From an uncultured Lachnospiraceae bacterium (GTDB lineage: Bacteria; Bacillota; Clostridia; Lachnospirales; Lachnospiraceae): a DNA stretch of 42,317 nt. The notes beneath the pieces were generated by a model that saw nothing but the letters and a program-made list of their open reading frames with translations, was not told where the DNA came from and did no database searches. The stretch covers positions 1-42,317 of the forward strand of contig CAMKQB010000010.1 of assembly GCA_946414825.1 (NCBI GenBank), in the 5' to 3' direction. Position 1 is the first letter of the stretch. Every line of letters begins with the position of its first letter. The translations under genes and the position numbers were made by a program. Positions 7,651 to 16,534 of the stretch are shown here, one piece after another.

Positions 7651-8298
7651 TCAGAACTTCTCACGTCTATCAAGATGATTCTTCTTCTTTTTATATTTGC
7701 TTCTATATTCTTGGATAAGCTTATCATATCCTTTGTCATTACTTATAACAAAAATATCATCATATTGACCATTTTTTACAGCATTTCCAAAAACACTTTT
7801 GATCTGATTATCTACCGCCTGCTCACCTGGTTTTACTTTAATTACGGTTACATGAGGATGTCTTTTATTAATAAGCCTGTTATATAATCCGTCTTGTGAA
7901 ACATAAATTCTTACATCATCCGTTTCATCAGCTAAATCAATTCTTTCAATAGCTTCATATATATGATTATCTCCATCAATTAAATATAAATTATGAATAG
8001 ATGAGTCCTTATAAGAAGTATTATCATTATTATCTTCAGAATAATCATAATCATCCATCATCTCATAATCCTCATCATCCCATTCCCAAGAATATTTATA
8101 CGGATCATATGAATGTTGAACACTAGCTTTATCTTGATAAATACTTCTATCACTTACGAAAACATTACTAATTGACCTCTTAGGAACATCTTCATCAGTA
8201 ATTCTTAAAATCTTCAATTTACGATTATACAATTCAAGATTTTTTTGTTTTAGCTTATTTAGATATATAATATCCTCTTCCGATAGATTACGCTTCAC
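7651..8298 (-). CDS. PIN/NYN-like ribonuclease domain protein
   Basis: Residues about 103-200 carry the acidic pattern of NYN/PIN RNases. NLYLIDGDNHIYEAIERIDL has the first Asp residues after a hydrophobic strand, VDNQIKSVFG comes in the middle, and DIFVISNDKGYDKLIQEY has the late Asp pair. This is the LabA/NYN arrangement of catalytic acids. The first 100 residues are helical, then very acidic (WEWDDEDYEMMDDYDYSEDNN). The C-terminus is strongly basic (SKYKKKKNHLDRREKF), a possible RNA-binding tail. The start is a GTG at 8298, with GGAGG 11 nt upstream and no ATG nearby. As cargo of a conjugative element it could be a regulator, a defence nuclease or part of a toxin system. No antitoxin-like partner is adjacent. 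Confidence 0.6.
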   Translation of the reverse strand: MKRNLSEEDIIYLNKLKQKNLELYNRKLKILRITDEDVPKRSISNVFVSDRSIYQDKASVQHSYDPYKYSWEWDDEDYEMMDDYDYSEDNNDNTSYKDSSIHNLYLIDGDNHIYEAIERIDLADETDDVRIYVSQDGLYNRLINKRHPHVTVIKVKPGEQAVDNQIKSVFGNAVKNGQYDDIFVISNDKGYDKLIQEYRSKYKKKKNHLDRREKF

Positions 8299-8364
8299 CG
8301 AATTATACTCCTCCAGACGAACATCACATTTTCAAGAAGTATATCATAGTATTAATTATTATAA

Positions 8365-8398
8365 CAGATGGAAGATATCATCCAGAATCTTCCATCTG
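8365..8398 (-). terminator. Intrinsic terminator of the Cna-B surface protein gene
   Basis: A perfect 12-bp inverted repeat CAGATGGAAGAT/ATCTTCCATCTG encloses a 10-nt loop, 9 bp past the stop at 8408. On the minus strand it is followed by a T-rich stretch (TTATAATAATT). Confidence 0.85.
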
Positions 8399-8407
8399 CA
8401 TATACGC

Positions 8408-11400
8408 TTACTCAGACACATCTTCATCTGAATCATTACTTATCTCGTCATCTATCATTGAAGTCTTCTTACTGAAGAAAATGTATGATGCAGCAAAGAG
8501 AATAAATGCAAGTCCGATAGCACCACAGACAAATGGATTATAGTTGTCACCTGTCTGAGGAAGCTTTGGCTGCGTAGGCTTATTAGTGAGATCAAGTGTA
8601 TATTCAACTACCTCAGGAGCCTTAGCATCATCCGTTAGTTTTCCGTTCTCGTCTCTTCCATAGGTGAACGTCACCTCATGAGGAGTACTATCAAGAATAT
8701 AATCTTCCTTAGCCTTTGTTTCGACTACAGTATAGATTATATCCTTATCATAGCTGTCATCCTTGCCAAAGGTGCAGATAGGAAGCAGATCACTCTCCGC
8801 ACATCCGTCCTTCCCAGTAACAAGTGTCTGAAGCACCTTACCATCCTTATCTCTGATTTCAAACTCAACACCTTCAATCATTGTATTAAGCTCTGAATCT
8901 CTCTTTTTAAGGAGTATTTTTCCATATACATAATCATCCTTCATCTGACACTTCTGGATATCGCCTGAATCCTTAACCTCAAACTCTATATCATTCGCTA
9001 TGGTATAACCATAAGGTGAAGTCTCCTCTCTGAGAGTGTACTTACCTGCCGGTATCTTTTCAACCATATGAGGTTCTTTAGTACTTGTCCAGCTTTCTAC
9101 TGTCTTCCCTTCAGAATCAATTATAGTAAGCTTTGCACCCTCAAGTTCCTTTTCTCCAGTCACATCAGTTTTACTGAATTCAACCTTAATAGGAACATCT
9201 TTGAATTCTGCTTCAAACTTAAGTACTTTTTCTCCTTCAGGATTATATGATGCATAAATCTCCACTTTTTCTTTATTGGAAGCATAACCCTTAGGAGGTT
9301 CAATCTCCTGGATATAATACTTTCCAAGCGGAAGATCTGATACAAAATGAATCTTTCCTTCGGAATCTGTAACAGCCTTTTCAATCAAACTGTCTGTTGG
9401 AAGCTTTGCATCAGTTTCAGTGCAAATTATTTCCTCAGCAGAATACAGTCCAAACATAGCACCTTCAAGAGCTTTACCGGTTTCTGAATCCTTCTTTATA
9501 ACAGAGATTTCTACCTTCTGTCTTTCGTTAAAGATATGATCTCCAGCATAAACGATAGGAGTATCCTGATCCATATATGAAAGGTCAGCATCAATAGGTG
9601 TGCTATCCAGCATAAAGCCTTCAAGTGTAGCAGTCTCAACTAGATAATACTTACCAAGTGGCAGCTTATCTATAAATGCTACACCTTTATCGTTTGTTAC
9701 AAGAGTTGCAACAAGCTCGTCCTTCTCATAGTAGACAGTATCAAGACCATCAGGACTTACAATATCTTCCTTTGCATATACTTCAAAAGTTACGCCAGCC
9801 ATGGATTTCTTCTTCCAGCTGAACAGGAAGTCATACCACTTATCCTTGGTAGCCTCAATATCCTGAAGGAACTCTCCATCCTTATTGATGATTATTGTAC
9901 CTGTAGGCACCTCGTCCTTCATAGTTACCGACTGGATTTCTTCTGTATCAATTACAGTGAACTCCACATCTGTCGCTCTGAGATATCCATAAGGTGCGAA
10001 CTCCTCACGAAGGATATATGTTTCTCCAACCACAAGTCTCTTAAGCACATGCTTTTCACCTGCCTTAGATGTCCAAGTTTCTACCACATTACCATCCTTA
10101 TCGATTACTGAAAGTGTAGCTCCACTAAGCTCAGCACCACTTGTTATATCCTCCTTGGAGAATTCGAAACTTGTAGGAGTATTTATAAACTCACTACTGT
10201 ACTTTGCTACAGGAGTATTTTCATCAATATATCTGGCGTCGAACTCAATCACTTCATCAGATGAAACATATCCAGCCGGTGTTTTAATTTCCTTTGCTGT
10301 ATACTTACCAAAAGGATAATCCTTAGTGAACTTTATAAGTCCATCTGCATCTGAGGTTGCCTGTTCCAGAAGTGTTCCTGCCTCAACAACAACCTTACCA
10401 TCTCTGGTCTTAATATCTTCAGCAGCATATAGTCCGAAGACTGCACCTTCGATAGCTCTGTCATCTTCTGCATCTCGCTTTTCTACAACAAGCTCAAGTT
10501 TTTCTCGTTCATCTTTAAATGTCTTTGTGTCATAGATCACAGGAGTCTCATCATCAGCATAAACAAGTATACTGGTCTGTTCCTGAGGATCAAGCAGATA
10601 TCCAAATGGAGCCTTTGTCTCAACAACCTTGTACTGTCCAAGAGGAATATCCTTAAGCACTGCTTTTCCTTCTGCATCAGAAGTAAGCGATGCTACCAGG
10701 TCTCCCTCACTATAATACTTTGTTCTCTCTCCAGACTCATCCACCTGGTTATCAGCAGTATAAATATCCTCTGCTGCATATACCTCGAACTCTGCCCCCT
10801 CAAGACCGCCTTCAACATATACGAACTCTTTTTCGTCACTGTCAGCAAACCATCCACCTTCATAACCTTCAAGTACTTCACCACGCTTTTCTATGGTAAT
10901 CTCACCCTTTGTTGGATGATTCTCATATTCTACTGTGATAATAGCCTCGTAGGTGTCAGGATCTGTCTCATAGAAAGTATCAGTATCAACTGCAACCTCA
11001 ACATAGTTCTCATTCTTCACATAACCATAAGGTGCTGCTATTTCTTCTATTCGGTAATTTCCAAGATGAAGTACCTGAGGAAGTAAAAGATCACCATCAT
11101 CATCTGTCTTAAAAGTCTTATGTGTAACCTTTGAAGGATAAGTTGTGATCATCTCAACATATTCCTCTGTATCCATGTTATAGATACGGAACTCAGCATT
11201 TGGAAGAAGAACCGTTTTCTTTGTCTCATCATCCTTCTTTATGATGCGAAGCTTTGCACTGAACTCTCTATCTATGAAAACTCTCCATACAAGAGGTTCG
11301 TCCGGCTTATGCTCTGTGATTCTTACCTCAAATGGTTTTACTGTTTCCATGTTGTGAGGCGTAACTGACTCAACCACGATATAGGTTCCATATGGTATTG

Positions 11401-13888
11401 GAATAGATACTGCATGTCCCTTTTTATCTGTATAGATAGTGGTCTCTCCCTTACCTTCGGCTGCTTCCTTTCCGGTTACTTTGCCTCCGATAACTATAGG
11501 GGTAGCATTATCAAAATCATAGCTGCCGTCTTCCTTTACAGGAAGCTTTGACTTAAGGTAAGCTGTAAAGCCTGCTCCTTCAAGAAGCGGTGCCTCAGTA
11601 TCCTCGCCATTATCTGATACTTTGATCAGCTGGAATGGTTGCTTCTTAACCTGCTCCTCAGATGTTGACTCTCTCGCTACCTCTGCTACAAGATCACCCT
11701 CATAATCACATTTAAGGTCATGCTCCTCAGTGTCAATGTTATAACCTACCGGAGCCTCTATCTCTTTGATATAATAATCACCTAGATACAAGTTTTTAAT
11801 CTCAGCCTCTGCATTTGCATCTGTTTTAAGCTCTGCAACTTTTGTACCCTTCTTATAAAGAACTCCTGTCTTTCCGTCAGGATGAACTATATCATTACGA
11901 GCATAGAGCCCATATACTGCCCCCTCAAGTGAAGCATCGCCCTGTGGATAAGGCTTTCCAGTTTCCTTATCAACCTTATAAAGATGAATCTTGGCTGTTA
12001 CCCTGTCATTCTCAAATGTATGCTTAAACTCAGCTGTAGGAGTCTTCTCATCCATAATTTCAAAGCTGAAATTATATACATCTGTCTGATTACGGAGATA
12101 ACCATATGGCGCCTTAGTCTCCTTAATATAATATGAATTAGATATTGGAAGATCTACTGTATAAGCACCGTTTCCGTCATTTCCGGTTGTAGCCGTCTGT
12201 ATTACTGTATCCTTCTTCATGATGACTGTACCATCATAATTCTTGATATCATTTCCGGCATACATGGTATACTCTCCACCCTTAAGTGGATTCTTAGTAT
12301 CCTTGTCAATCTTGGATACAGTAACCTTTGCTTTCTGACGCTGATTCTCAATAGTCACACTTTCAAACTGTACTTCAACATTCTGATCCTTATATTCAAT
12401 TGTTACAGTCTTGGTTTCACCATTGATTGTATAACCACCGATACTTTTGGTTTCAGTAACATTGTAGGTTCCAAGATGAAGATTATTAAGTGTAACCTGA
12501 CCATCTTTACCACTCACAAGCCCTTCTGCTATGACAGCACCTTTGTTATAAACCTTAGCACCGTCAGCTCTGTAGATATCTGCCCCAGCTGTAACCTTAA
12601 ATGTTGCACCTGGAAGCTTTCTCTTCTCATAAGCAAAGTTGGTTCCATTCCATCCTACAAGTACCTCACCTTCCTTATAAATAGTAAGTGCTCCTACCTG
12701 TTCGGAATCTTTTGCAGTAAATGATGTTGTCTGACCAGCTTTTACTACAAGTGTGTGAACATCCTTATCAAGTACATATCCTTTTGGTGAAGATATTTCC
12801 TTAACATAGTAGGTTCCCGGTGTAAGAGGTCCTGACTTGCAACCACCGTCATCACCTGTGACCATCTGCTCTACAAGCGCAGTACATCCACTATCGGAAT
12901 AAATACCATAGGTTGCACCTGGAAGCTTAGTACCTGTCGCCTTATCTATCTTCTCCAGATATCCATAACCTATATCTTCAGTTTTCACTTTGATATAAGC
13001 ATAGATAGGATCCGCTGAAGGTCTTTCAGATACGAACTCTTGATAATTACTATTACCATTAAACCAGAATACACAGCTCGATGTTGGCTCAACCTTTCCA
13101 GTATTTGATGTAAATGTACCAGTAGTTGCCTCAGTCTGAACCTTTGTACTTGAAATGGTCAGCTTATTACCATCCACAGAAGTATCATAACCCTTGAGAC
13201 TAAGATCAAAGCCTTTAAGCTCCTTATTCTTATCTGTAAGTGTTATTTCATATCTCTGATTTGTCTCATTCCACTTCAGTTCTATGGTTTCTGCACCACT
13301 CTTAGTCTTGCTGGCAAAGCTTGGTATCTTCTGATCATAAGCTGCACCGATACTGTCTCTTAAAGTTTTATAATAACCATAACAAGTATCAGGATCCGGA
13401 GCACATCTTGAAAGAGTATAGGCAGCATTATCTGCACTATCTGTTCCAAAGAGTCCTTTTTCTATGATCCATACCTGACTCTGCGTTGCAATAAACTGAT
13501 CCTTCTTGTCATTTGATGGCTCATTCTGTGTATCTGCTGTATCCGCATAACCATAATACAGACAAAGCGCAAGCAGTTTTTCCTGCTTTGCAGAAAGACT
13601 TGTATTGTTCGGTTCATCATCACTCTTCATCAGTTCACCAGTTTCAGCCGTAAGACCAAAATTAAGGCAATAGCCTATCTTCCCGTCTATCATGGCATAT
13701 AGAATCTGACCTGTATGAGAAGAATTGAATTCCGACACAACGCCATGCTCACTTGCTGATGCATACCAGAAGCATATATTTGCTTCAGCACTTGCTGCGA
13801 ATGCTGTCATTGCAGATCCGGACACAGAAGAAACTACAATCAAAAGAGCCATTATAAATGACATAAATCGTTTTAGTTTCTGTCTCAT
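8408..13888 (-). CDS. Giant sortase-anchored thioester/Cna-B (SpaA-like) surface protein
   Basis: The product has 1826 residues. A signal peptide (MRQKLKRFMSFIMALLIVVS, then a TAFAAS cleavage region) leads into a thioester-type head. IGYCLNFG supplies the Cys and ATQSQVWIIEKG the Gln, the pair that forms the internal thioester in Gram-positive adhesins. About 13 Cna-B/SpaA prealbumin-like domains follow. Each starts with a Lys strand (YLEKIDKATG, KVTVSKIDKDT, IHLYKVDKETG) and ends with a Glu motif (YYVKEISSPKGY, YYIQEIEPPKGY), the residues used for isopeptide bonds. The C-terminus has LPQTGDN, a hydrophobic span and an unusually acidic tail. ATG 13888 follows AAGGAGG; an in-frame start 60 nt upstream would overlap the leader hairpin. 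It is probably an adhesin or mating-contact protein on the cell wall. A sortase is not in the window. Confidence 0.92.
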   Translation of the reverse strand: MRQKLKRFMSFIMALLIVVSSVSGSAMTAFAASAEANICFWYASASEHGVVSEFNSSHTGQILYAMIDGKIGYCLNFGLTAETGELMKSDDEPNNTSLSAKQEKLLALCLYYGYADTADTQNEPSNDKKDQFIATQSQVWIIEKGLFGTDSADNAAYTLSRCAPDPDTCYGYYKTLRDSIGAAYDQKIPSFASKTKSGAETIELKWNETNQRYEITLTDKNKELKGFDLSLKGYDTSVDGNKLTISSTKVQTEATTGTFTSNTGKVEPTSSCVFWFNGNSNYQEFVSERPSADPIYAYIKVKTEDIGYGYLEKIDKATGTKLPGATYGIYSDSGCTALVEQMVTGDDGGCKSGPLTPGTYYVKEISSPKGYVLDKDVHTLVVKAGQTTSFTAKDSEQVGALTIYKEGEVLVGWNGTNFAYEKRKLPGATFKVTAGADIYRADGAKVYNKGAVIAEGLVSGKDGQVTLNNLHLGTYNVTETKSIGGYTINGETKTVTIEYKDQNVEVQFESVTIENQRQKAKVTVSKIDKDTKNPLKGGEYTMYAGNDIKNYDGTVIMKKDTVIQTATTGNDGNGAYTVDLPISNSYYIKETKAPYGYLRNQTDVYNFSFEIMDEKTPTAEFKHTFENDRVTAKIHLYKVDKETGKPYPQGDASLEGAVYGLYARNDIVHPDGKTGVLYKKGTKVAELKTDANAEAEIKNLYLGDYYIKEIEAPVGYNIDTEEHDLKCDYEGDLVAEVARESTSEEQVKKQPFQLIKVSDNGEDTEAPLLEGAGFTAYLKSKLPVKEDGSYDFDNATPIVIGGKVTGKEAAEGKGETTIYTDKKGHAVSIPIPYGTYIVVESVTPHNMETVKPFEVRITEHKPDEPLVWRVFIDREFSAKLRIIKKDDETKKTVLLPNAEFRIYNMDTEEYVEMITTYPSKVTHKTFKTDDDGDLLLPQVLHLGNYRIEEIAAPYGYVKNENYVEVAVDTDTFYETDPDTYEAIITVEYENHPTKGEITIEKRGEVLEGYEGGWFADSDEKEFVYVEGGLEGAEFEVYAAEDIYTADNQVDESGERTKYYSEGDLVASLTSDAEGKAVLKDIPLGQYKVVETKAPFGYLLDPQEQTSILVYADDETPVIYDTKTFKDEREKLELVVEKRDAEDDRAIEGAVFGLYAAEDIKTRDGKVVVEAGTLLEQATSDADGLIKFTKDYPFGKYTAKEIKTPAGYVSSDEVIEFDARYIDENTPVAKYSSEFINTPTSFEFSKEDITSGAELSGATLSVIDKDGNVVETWTSKAGEKHVLKRLVVGETYILREEFAPYGYLRATDVEFTVIDTEEIQSVTMKDEVPTGTIIINKDGEFLQDIEATKDKWYDFLFSWKKKSMAGVTFEVYAKEDIVSPDGLDTVYYEKDELVATLVTNDKGVAFIDKLPLGKYYLVETATLEGFMLDSTPIDADLSYMDQDTPIVYAGDHIFNERQKVEISVIKKDSETGKALEGAMFGLYSAEEIICTETDAKLPTDSLIEKAVTDSEGKIHFVSDLPLGKYYIQEIEPPKGYASNKEKVEIYASYNPEGEKVLKFEAEFKDVPIKVEFSKTDVTGEKELEGAKLTIIDSEGKTVESWTSTKEPHMVEKIPAGKYTLREETSPYGYTIANDIEFEVKDSGDIQKCQMKDDYVYGKILLKKRDSELNTMIEGVEFEIRDKDGKVLQTLVTGKDGCAESDLLPICTFGKDDSYDKDIIYTVVETKAKEDYILDSTPHEVTFTYGRDENGKLTDDAKAPEVVEYTLDLTNKPTQPKLPQTGDNYNPFVCGAIGLAFILFAASYIFFSKKTSMIDDEISNDSDEDVSE

Positions 13889-13920
13889 TTTTCTTAATTC
13901 CTCCTTGTAAATTTGCAACA

Positions 13921-13955
13921 AAAAAGAGAGACCTAAGCTTTGGCTCAAATCTCTC
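13921..13955 (-). promoter_or_regulatory. Leader hairpin with terminator shape upstream of the surface protein gene
   Basis: On the minus strand GAGAGA (13955-13950) pairs with TCTCTC (13931-13926), followed by TTTTTG, about 35 nt before ATG 13888. The 18-nt loop TTTGAGCCAAAGCTTAGG shares TGAGCCA and a purine-rich end with the hairpin at 7389-7427. Terminator shape in a 5' leader suggests attenuation or processive antitermination control. Confidence 0.5.
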
Positions 13956-14002
13956 AGTTATATACCTTTCATTTCGGTATAAATATTTAGTTGTATATAT
14001 CC

Positions 14003-14803
14003 TTATCTATAGCAGCGGAACTCATAAAAGTCCTGACCACCTGAGTTTGTCACTCCTCCATACTCTATAAGAAAGTATGGATTTGATTCAAGAAGCAACA
14101 TGTCTGCTATATAAGTTGCTATAGCATCCTCACTTCCGAGAAGTCTTCCCGATGTAGTTGCTGCCTTGTTCAGATCCGTTTCTACGAACACGCTATAGTA
14201 TCCGAGACCATCATACGGATAATATTCATTATACTCATCTTCTGTAATCTGTCCCTGTGCCAAAAGATTGGCAAGATTATCCGTGGTTTTTATCATACCA
14301 CCTGCCTGACATTTGGATGTAGCTAGTGATACAACATTCCCTGGACTATAAGATACTTCAGCTGGTGCAGGAGCTTCTGTAGCCGCCTCTGTTGGAGCTT
14401 CTGTAGCCGCCTCTGTTTCTGCCTCAGTACAAGACTCTGTTGGGGCTTCCGTAGCTGTTTCTGTACGAGTCTCTGTTGGAACTTCTGTTACAGTTTCAGT
14501 AGCTTTTTCAGTTTTCACTTGAACTGAAGTTTCTGTTTTATTCTTATTCTCAGTAGTTGCCTCTGTTGATACTGACATCCTGCTATTCCGCTTCTTATCA
14601 TCGGAAGTATTCTTCTCTTCCCTGGCTTTCTCAGTTGTCTGCTCTTTGCATTCAGTAGTAGCTTCTGTCTTTATCTCAGTTGACTCTTCAGTCTGCTTGG
14701 CAACTACATCCTTGCTATTATTTATTGCATCCTTAACATCAGTTGTACAGCCGGTGAGTCCAAGTATTGCTATAGTTATAAGAATCATCATTAGTTTCTT
14801 CAT
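14003..14803 (-). CDS. Lipoprotein with Ala-Thr-Glu-Pro-rich linker
   Basis: The 266-residue product has a lipoprotein signal: MKKLMMILITIAILGLTGC with lipobox LTGC, so it is predicted to be lipid-anchored on the outer face of the membrane. Residues about 30-150 are a long Thr/Glu-rich linker with repeated TEAPTE and ATEAA units, likely a flexible wall-spanning stalk. The last 115 residues form a compact domain (YSPGNVVSLATSKCQAGGMI, GYYSVFVETDLNKAATTSG, then YFLIEYGGVTNSGGQDFYEF) with two Cys that could bridge. I do not recognise this domain. It sits 115 bp upstream of the Cna-B surface protein, so a joint surface role is plausible, for example in mating-pair contact or entry exclusion. ATG 14803 is chosen over an upstream GTG because AGGTGG lies 5-6 nt before it. 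Confidence 0.8.
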   Translation of the reverse strand: MKKLMMILITIAILGLTGCTTDVKDAINNSKDVVAKQTEESTEIKTEATTECKEQTTEKAREEKNTSDDKKRNSRMSVSTEATTENKNKTETSVQVKTEKATETVTEVPTETRTETATEAPTESCTEAETEAATEAPTEAATEAPAPAEVSYSPGNVVSLATSKCQAGGMIKTTDNLANLLAQGQITEDEYNEYYPYDGLGYYSVFVETDLNKAATTSGRLLGSEDAIATYIADMLLLESNPYFLIEYGGVTNSGGQDFYEFRCYR

Positions 14804-14809
14804 ATCTTC

Positions 14810-14834
14810 CACCTGTCCTTTCCGTGGACAGATG
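14810..14834 (-). promoter_or_regulatory. Hairpin that masks the lipoprotein gene ribosome binding site
   Basis: On the minus strand CATCTGTCC pairs over 9 bp (one G-U) with GGACAGGTG, with a 7-nt loop. The 3' arm contains most of the AGGTGG ribosome binding site of the lipoprotein gene, so folding should limit translation of the RNA. Confidence 0.5.
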
Positions 14835-14884
14835 AGATACGACTTTAACTGCCCACAAGTATTATTTAGTTGTGTCAGTTACTC

Positions 14885-14983
14885 TTATGCTTCTGCCATC
14901 TTGCTGATTCTGAAATAGTAGCAAAGTAGCCTACGCATTTTTCTGATAAACATGTAAAGTCTATATCTTGCTTCAATATTCAT
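14885..14983 (-). CDS. Small basic ORF, 32 aa
   Basis: ATG 14983 has GGAGAG 9 nt upstream. The product, MNIEARYRLYMFIRKMRRLL plus 12 residues, is rich in Arg and Tyr and looks like an amphipathic helix. It lies between the 56-aa membrane ORF (stop 15001, 17 nt away) and the lipoprotein. The function is unknown. The ribosome binding site and tight spacing support translation, but the length is short. Confidence 0.4.
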   Translation of the reverse strand: MNIEARYRLYMFIRKMRRLLCYYFRISKMAEA

Positions 14984-15000
14984 GATCACTCTCTCCTTCC

Positions 15001-15171
15001 TTATATAGATGCTCCGCCAAGAAAAGCAAAGAAGATTCTGAGGACTAGACTAAGCAACATCAGAAAACCTCTTAATGCTCCCAGGGCAAGCCACAGAACG
15101 GCCCCTGCTATTCTTACTAATATCCATAAAACATCCAGTATTCCTTTTCCTATTAAGCTTAGTATCCTCAT
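15001..15171 (-). CDS. Small hydrophobic membrane protein, 56 aa
   Basis: The frame runs from ATG 15171 (GGCAGGTAA upstream) to TAA 15001. After MRILSLIGKG the product is almost entirely hydrophobic, with periodic Arg (ILDVLWILVRIAGAVLWLAL, then GALRGFLMLLSLVLRIFFAF), giving one long or two short membrane helices. Similar tiny membrane peptides are common in partition and cargo regions of Gram-positive ICEs. A toxin-like or membrane-anchoring role is possible but not shown. It lies 15 nt downstream of the ParM partner gene. Confidence 0.6.
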   Translation of the reverse strand: MRILSLIGKGILDVLWILVRIAGAVLWLALGALRGFLMLLSLVLRIFFAFLGGASI

Positions 15172-15186
15172 AATTTACCTGCCTTT

Positions 15187-15624
15187 CTATGACCATAAAT
15201 CAGTCAATTCATCTAAAGCTTGTTCAGCTTCCTTTTTACCTTTTTCAGTAGGTGATTCATTTACCTGCGAACTAAAACCAATATTATTGAAGTTACCTCC
15301 ACCTGATTTTAGTGTAGTTATCACCATACTGAATAATTCTTGTCTTATCTCAGCCTCTAATTCTTTCTTTAATATTTCCCTTTGTTTATCCACATACTCC
15401 TTTGTTGCATATCCCCCTGGTTTTTTTATTTCCTTACTGCCCTCGCCAGTAAGAAGATCAATATCTGCATCAAGAAGCGTTTTCTTAAGAATATCTATTA
15501 TGAAATTGCTTTTGTTTCGATATATTTCAGGGTTTAGATCTCGAAGTATTTTGTGAATTGCTAAATGCTCTGGATTGTTTATATTTAACCTGAAACCATA
15601 ATGAATGCTTTCATCACTGGACAT
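15187..15624 (-). CDS. ParM partner (ParR-like adaptor), small DNA-binding candidate
   Basis: This 145-residue protein overlaps the 3' end of the ParM-like gene by 11 bp and has GGAG 7 nt before ATG 15624. The N-terminal 50 residues (FRLNINNPEHLAIHKILRDL, then RNKSNFIIDILKKTLLD) have the look of a ribbon-helix-helix DNA-binding domain. The middle is a Lys/Glu coiled coil, and the C-terminus is acidic and ends DELTDLWS, a likely contact tail for the actin. In type II partition systems the gene after parM encodes ParR, which binds the centromere and nucleates the filament. Gene order, overlap and domain plan support that role; sequence similarity alone is weak. Confidence 0.7.
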   Translation of the reverse strand: MSSDESIHYGFRLNINNPEHLAIHKILRDLNPEIYRNKSNFIIDILKKTLLDADIDLLTGEGSKEIKKPGGYATKEYVDKQREILKKELEAEIRQELFSMVITTLKSGGGNFNNIGFSSQVNESPTEKGKKEAEQALDELTDLWS

Positions 15625-16534
15625 TCATCTTCTCCTTTGACATCGTTATCTTAGCCAATGTTTCAAATCCTTTAGCATTTGAACAAATATCAGTATTAAA
15701 GGAAAAATTATTCTGATTGAAGCTTCCAAAGTTCTTCATTACTACAGCACCACCACCCACAAATACAAATGGGGTTGTTTTAAGGCTATATTTTTCTTCT
15801 CTGAGAGAATTTATTACCATTGAGATAAATGAACTTATTTCCTGATTCATTATCTGTATGTATTCATCAGGTAGTGAGCTTTTATGTGATATCATATATT
15901 CCTTTATAAGCTCTTCATCTATCTTCTCTCCAAGCTGCCTTACACATTGCTTATTGATATTTCTCATACATGTTATGATTCCCTGCTGGATTGAATCAGT
16001 TCCTGCCTCATCAGGCTTTTTATTCACTACCGGAATTATATCTATAGTCCAGCTTCCAATATCTACAACAACCACCTTTGGACCAAACATAGCAATACGA
16101 TCAACAACCGCTGCATAGCACTGGGGATAAACAAGAATTCTATCAATCCAGATATGATACTTAGTTTGTTCAAACTTGAAATATACTTCATCATTTTGTT
16201 TGAGATACTTAATGAATTCATTCTTTTCATCACCGTATCTCGAAGCCGGAAGACCTACTGAAAGTACCACTCTTGCTTCTGTCTTATTTCTTAACTTTAA
16301 TTCCTTTGCGATACCCGCAAGTGTCAGATAATAATAATCGGGTGTTTCTACCTTTGTAGCTTTTACCTCTAACCTATCAGTTCCAACCTTGAAGTATCTG
16401 CCTTTGTATTCCAGAATGTTATCAAAGTAGGCAGGCTCAGTAGTTATCTCACTCACGCCACTGATATAAATATCATTCGGAGTCTTGCACATAGACCAGC
16501 CGTGATCTATTGCAATAATCTCTAAATCCCTCAT
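15614..16534 (-). CDS. parM: ParM/StbA-like actin ATPase for plasmid-type segregation
   Basis: The 306-residue product has the actin-fold signatures: phosphate-1 loop AIDHGWSMCK at residue 8, phosphate-2 loop VVVVDIGSWTIDIIPV near residue 155, and adenosine motif FVFVGGGAVVMKN near residue 265. The length is right for ParM/StbA. It would polymerise with ATP and push apart copies of the element while it is excised or replicating. ATG 16534 overlaps the upstream Cys-rich gene by 4 bp (ATGA) and has GAGGAG upstream. Together with the ParR-like gene it forms a complete type II partition cassette, driven from the promoter at 17.55 kb. Confidence 0.87.
   Translation of the reverse strand: MRDLEIIAIDHGWSMCKTPNDIYISGVSEITTEPAYFDNILEYKGRYFKVGTDRLEVKATKVETPDYYYLTLAGIAKELKLRNKTEARVVLSVGLPASRYGDEKNEFIKYLKQNDEVYFKFEQTKYHIWIDRILVYPQCYAAVVDRIAMFGPKVVVVDIGSWTIDIIPVVNKKPDEAGTDSIQQGIITCMRNINKQCVRQLGEKIDEELIKEYMISHKSSLPDEYIQIMNQEISSFISMVINSLREEKYSLKTTPFVFVGGGAVVMKNFGSFNQNNFSFNTDICSNAKGFETLAKITMSKEKMNVQ

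Noticed and set aside
13889-13948. Longer start for the giant surface protein
   Set aside because: The extra 20 residues would sit before the signal peptide and inside the leader hairpin, and they have no ribosome binding site.
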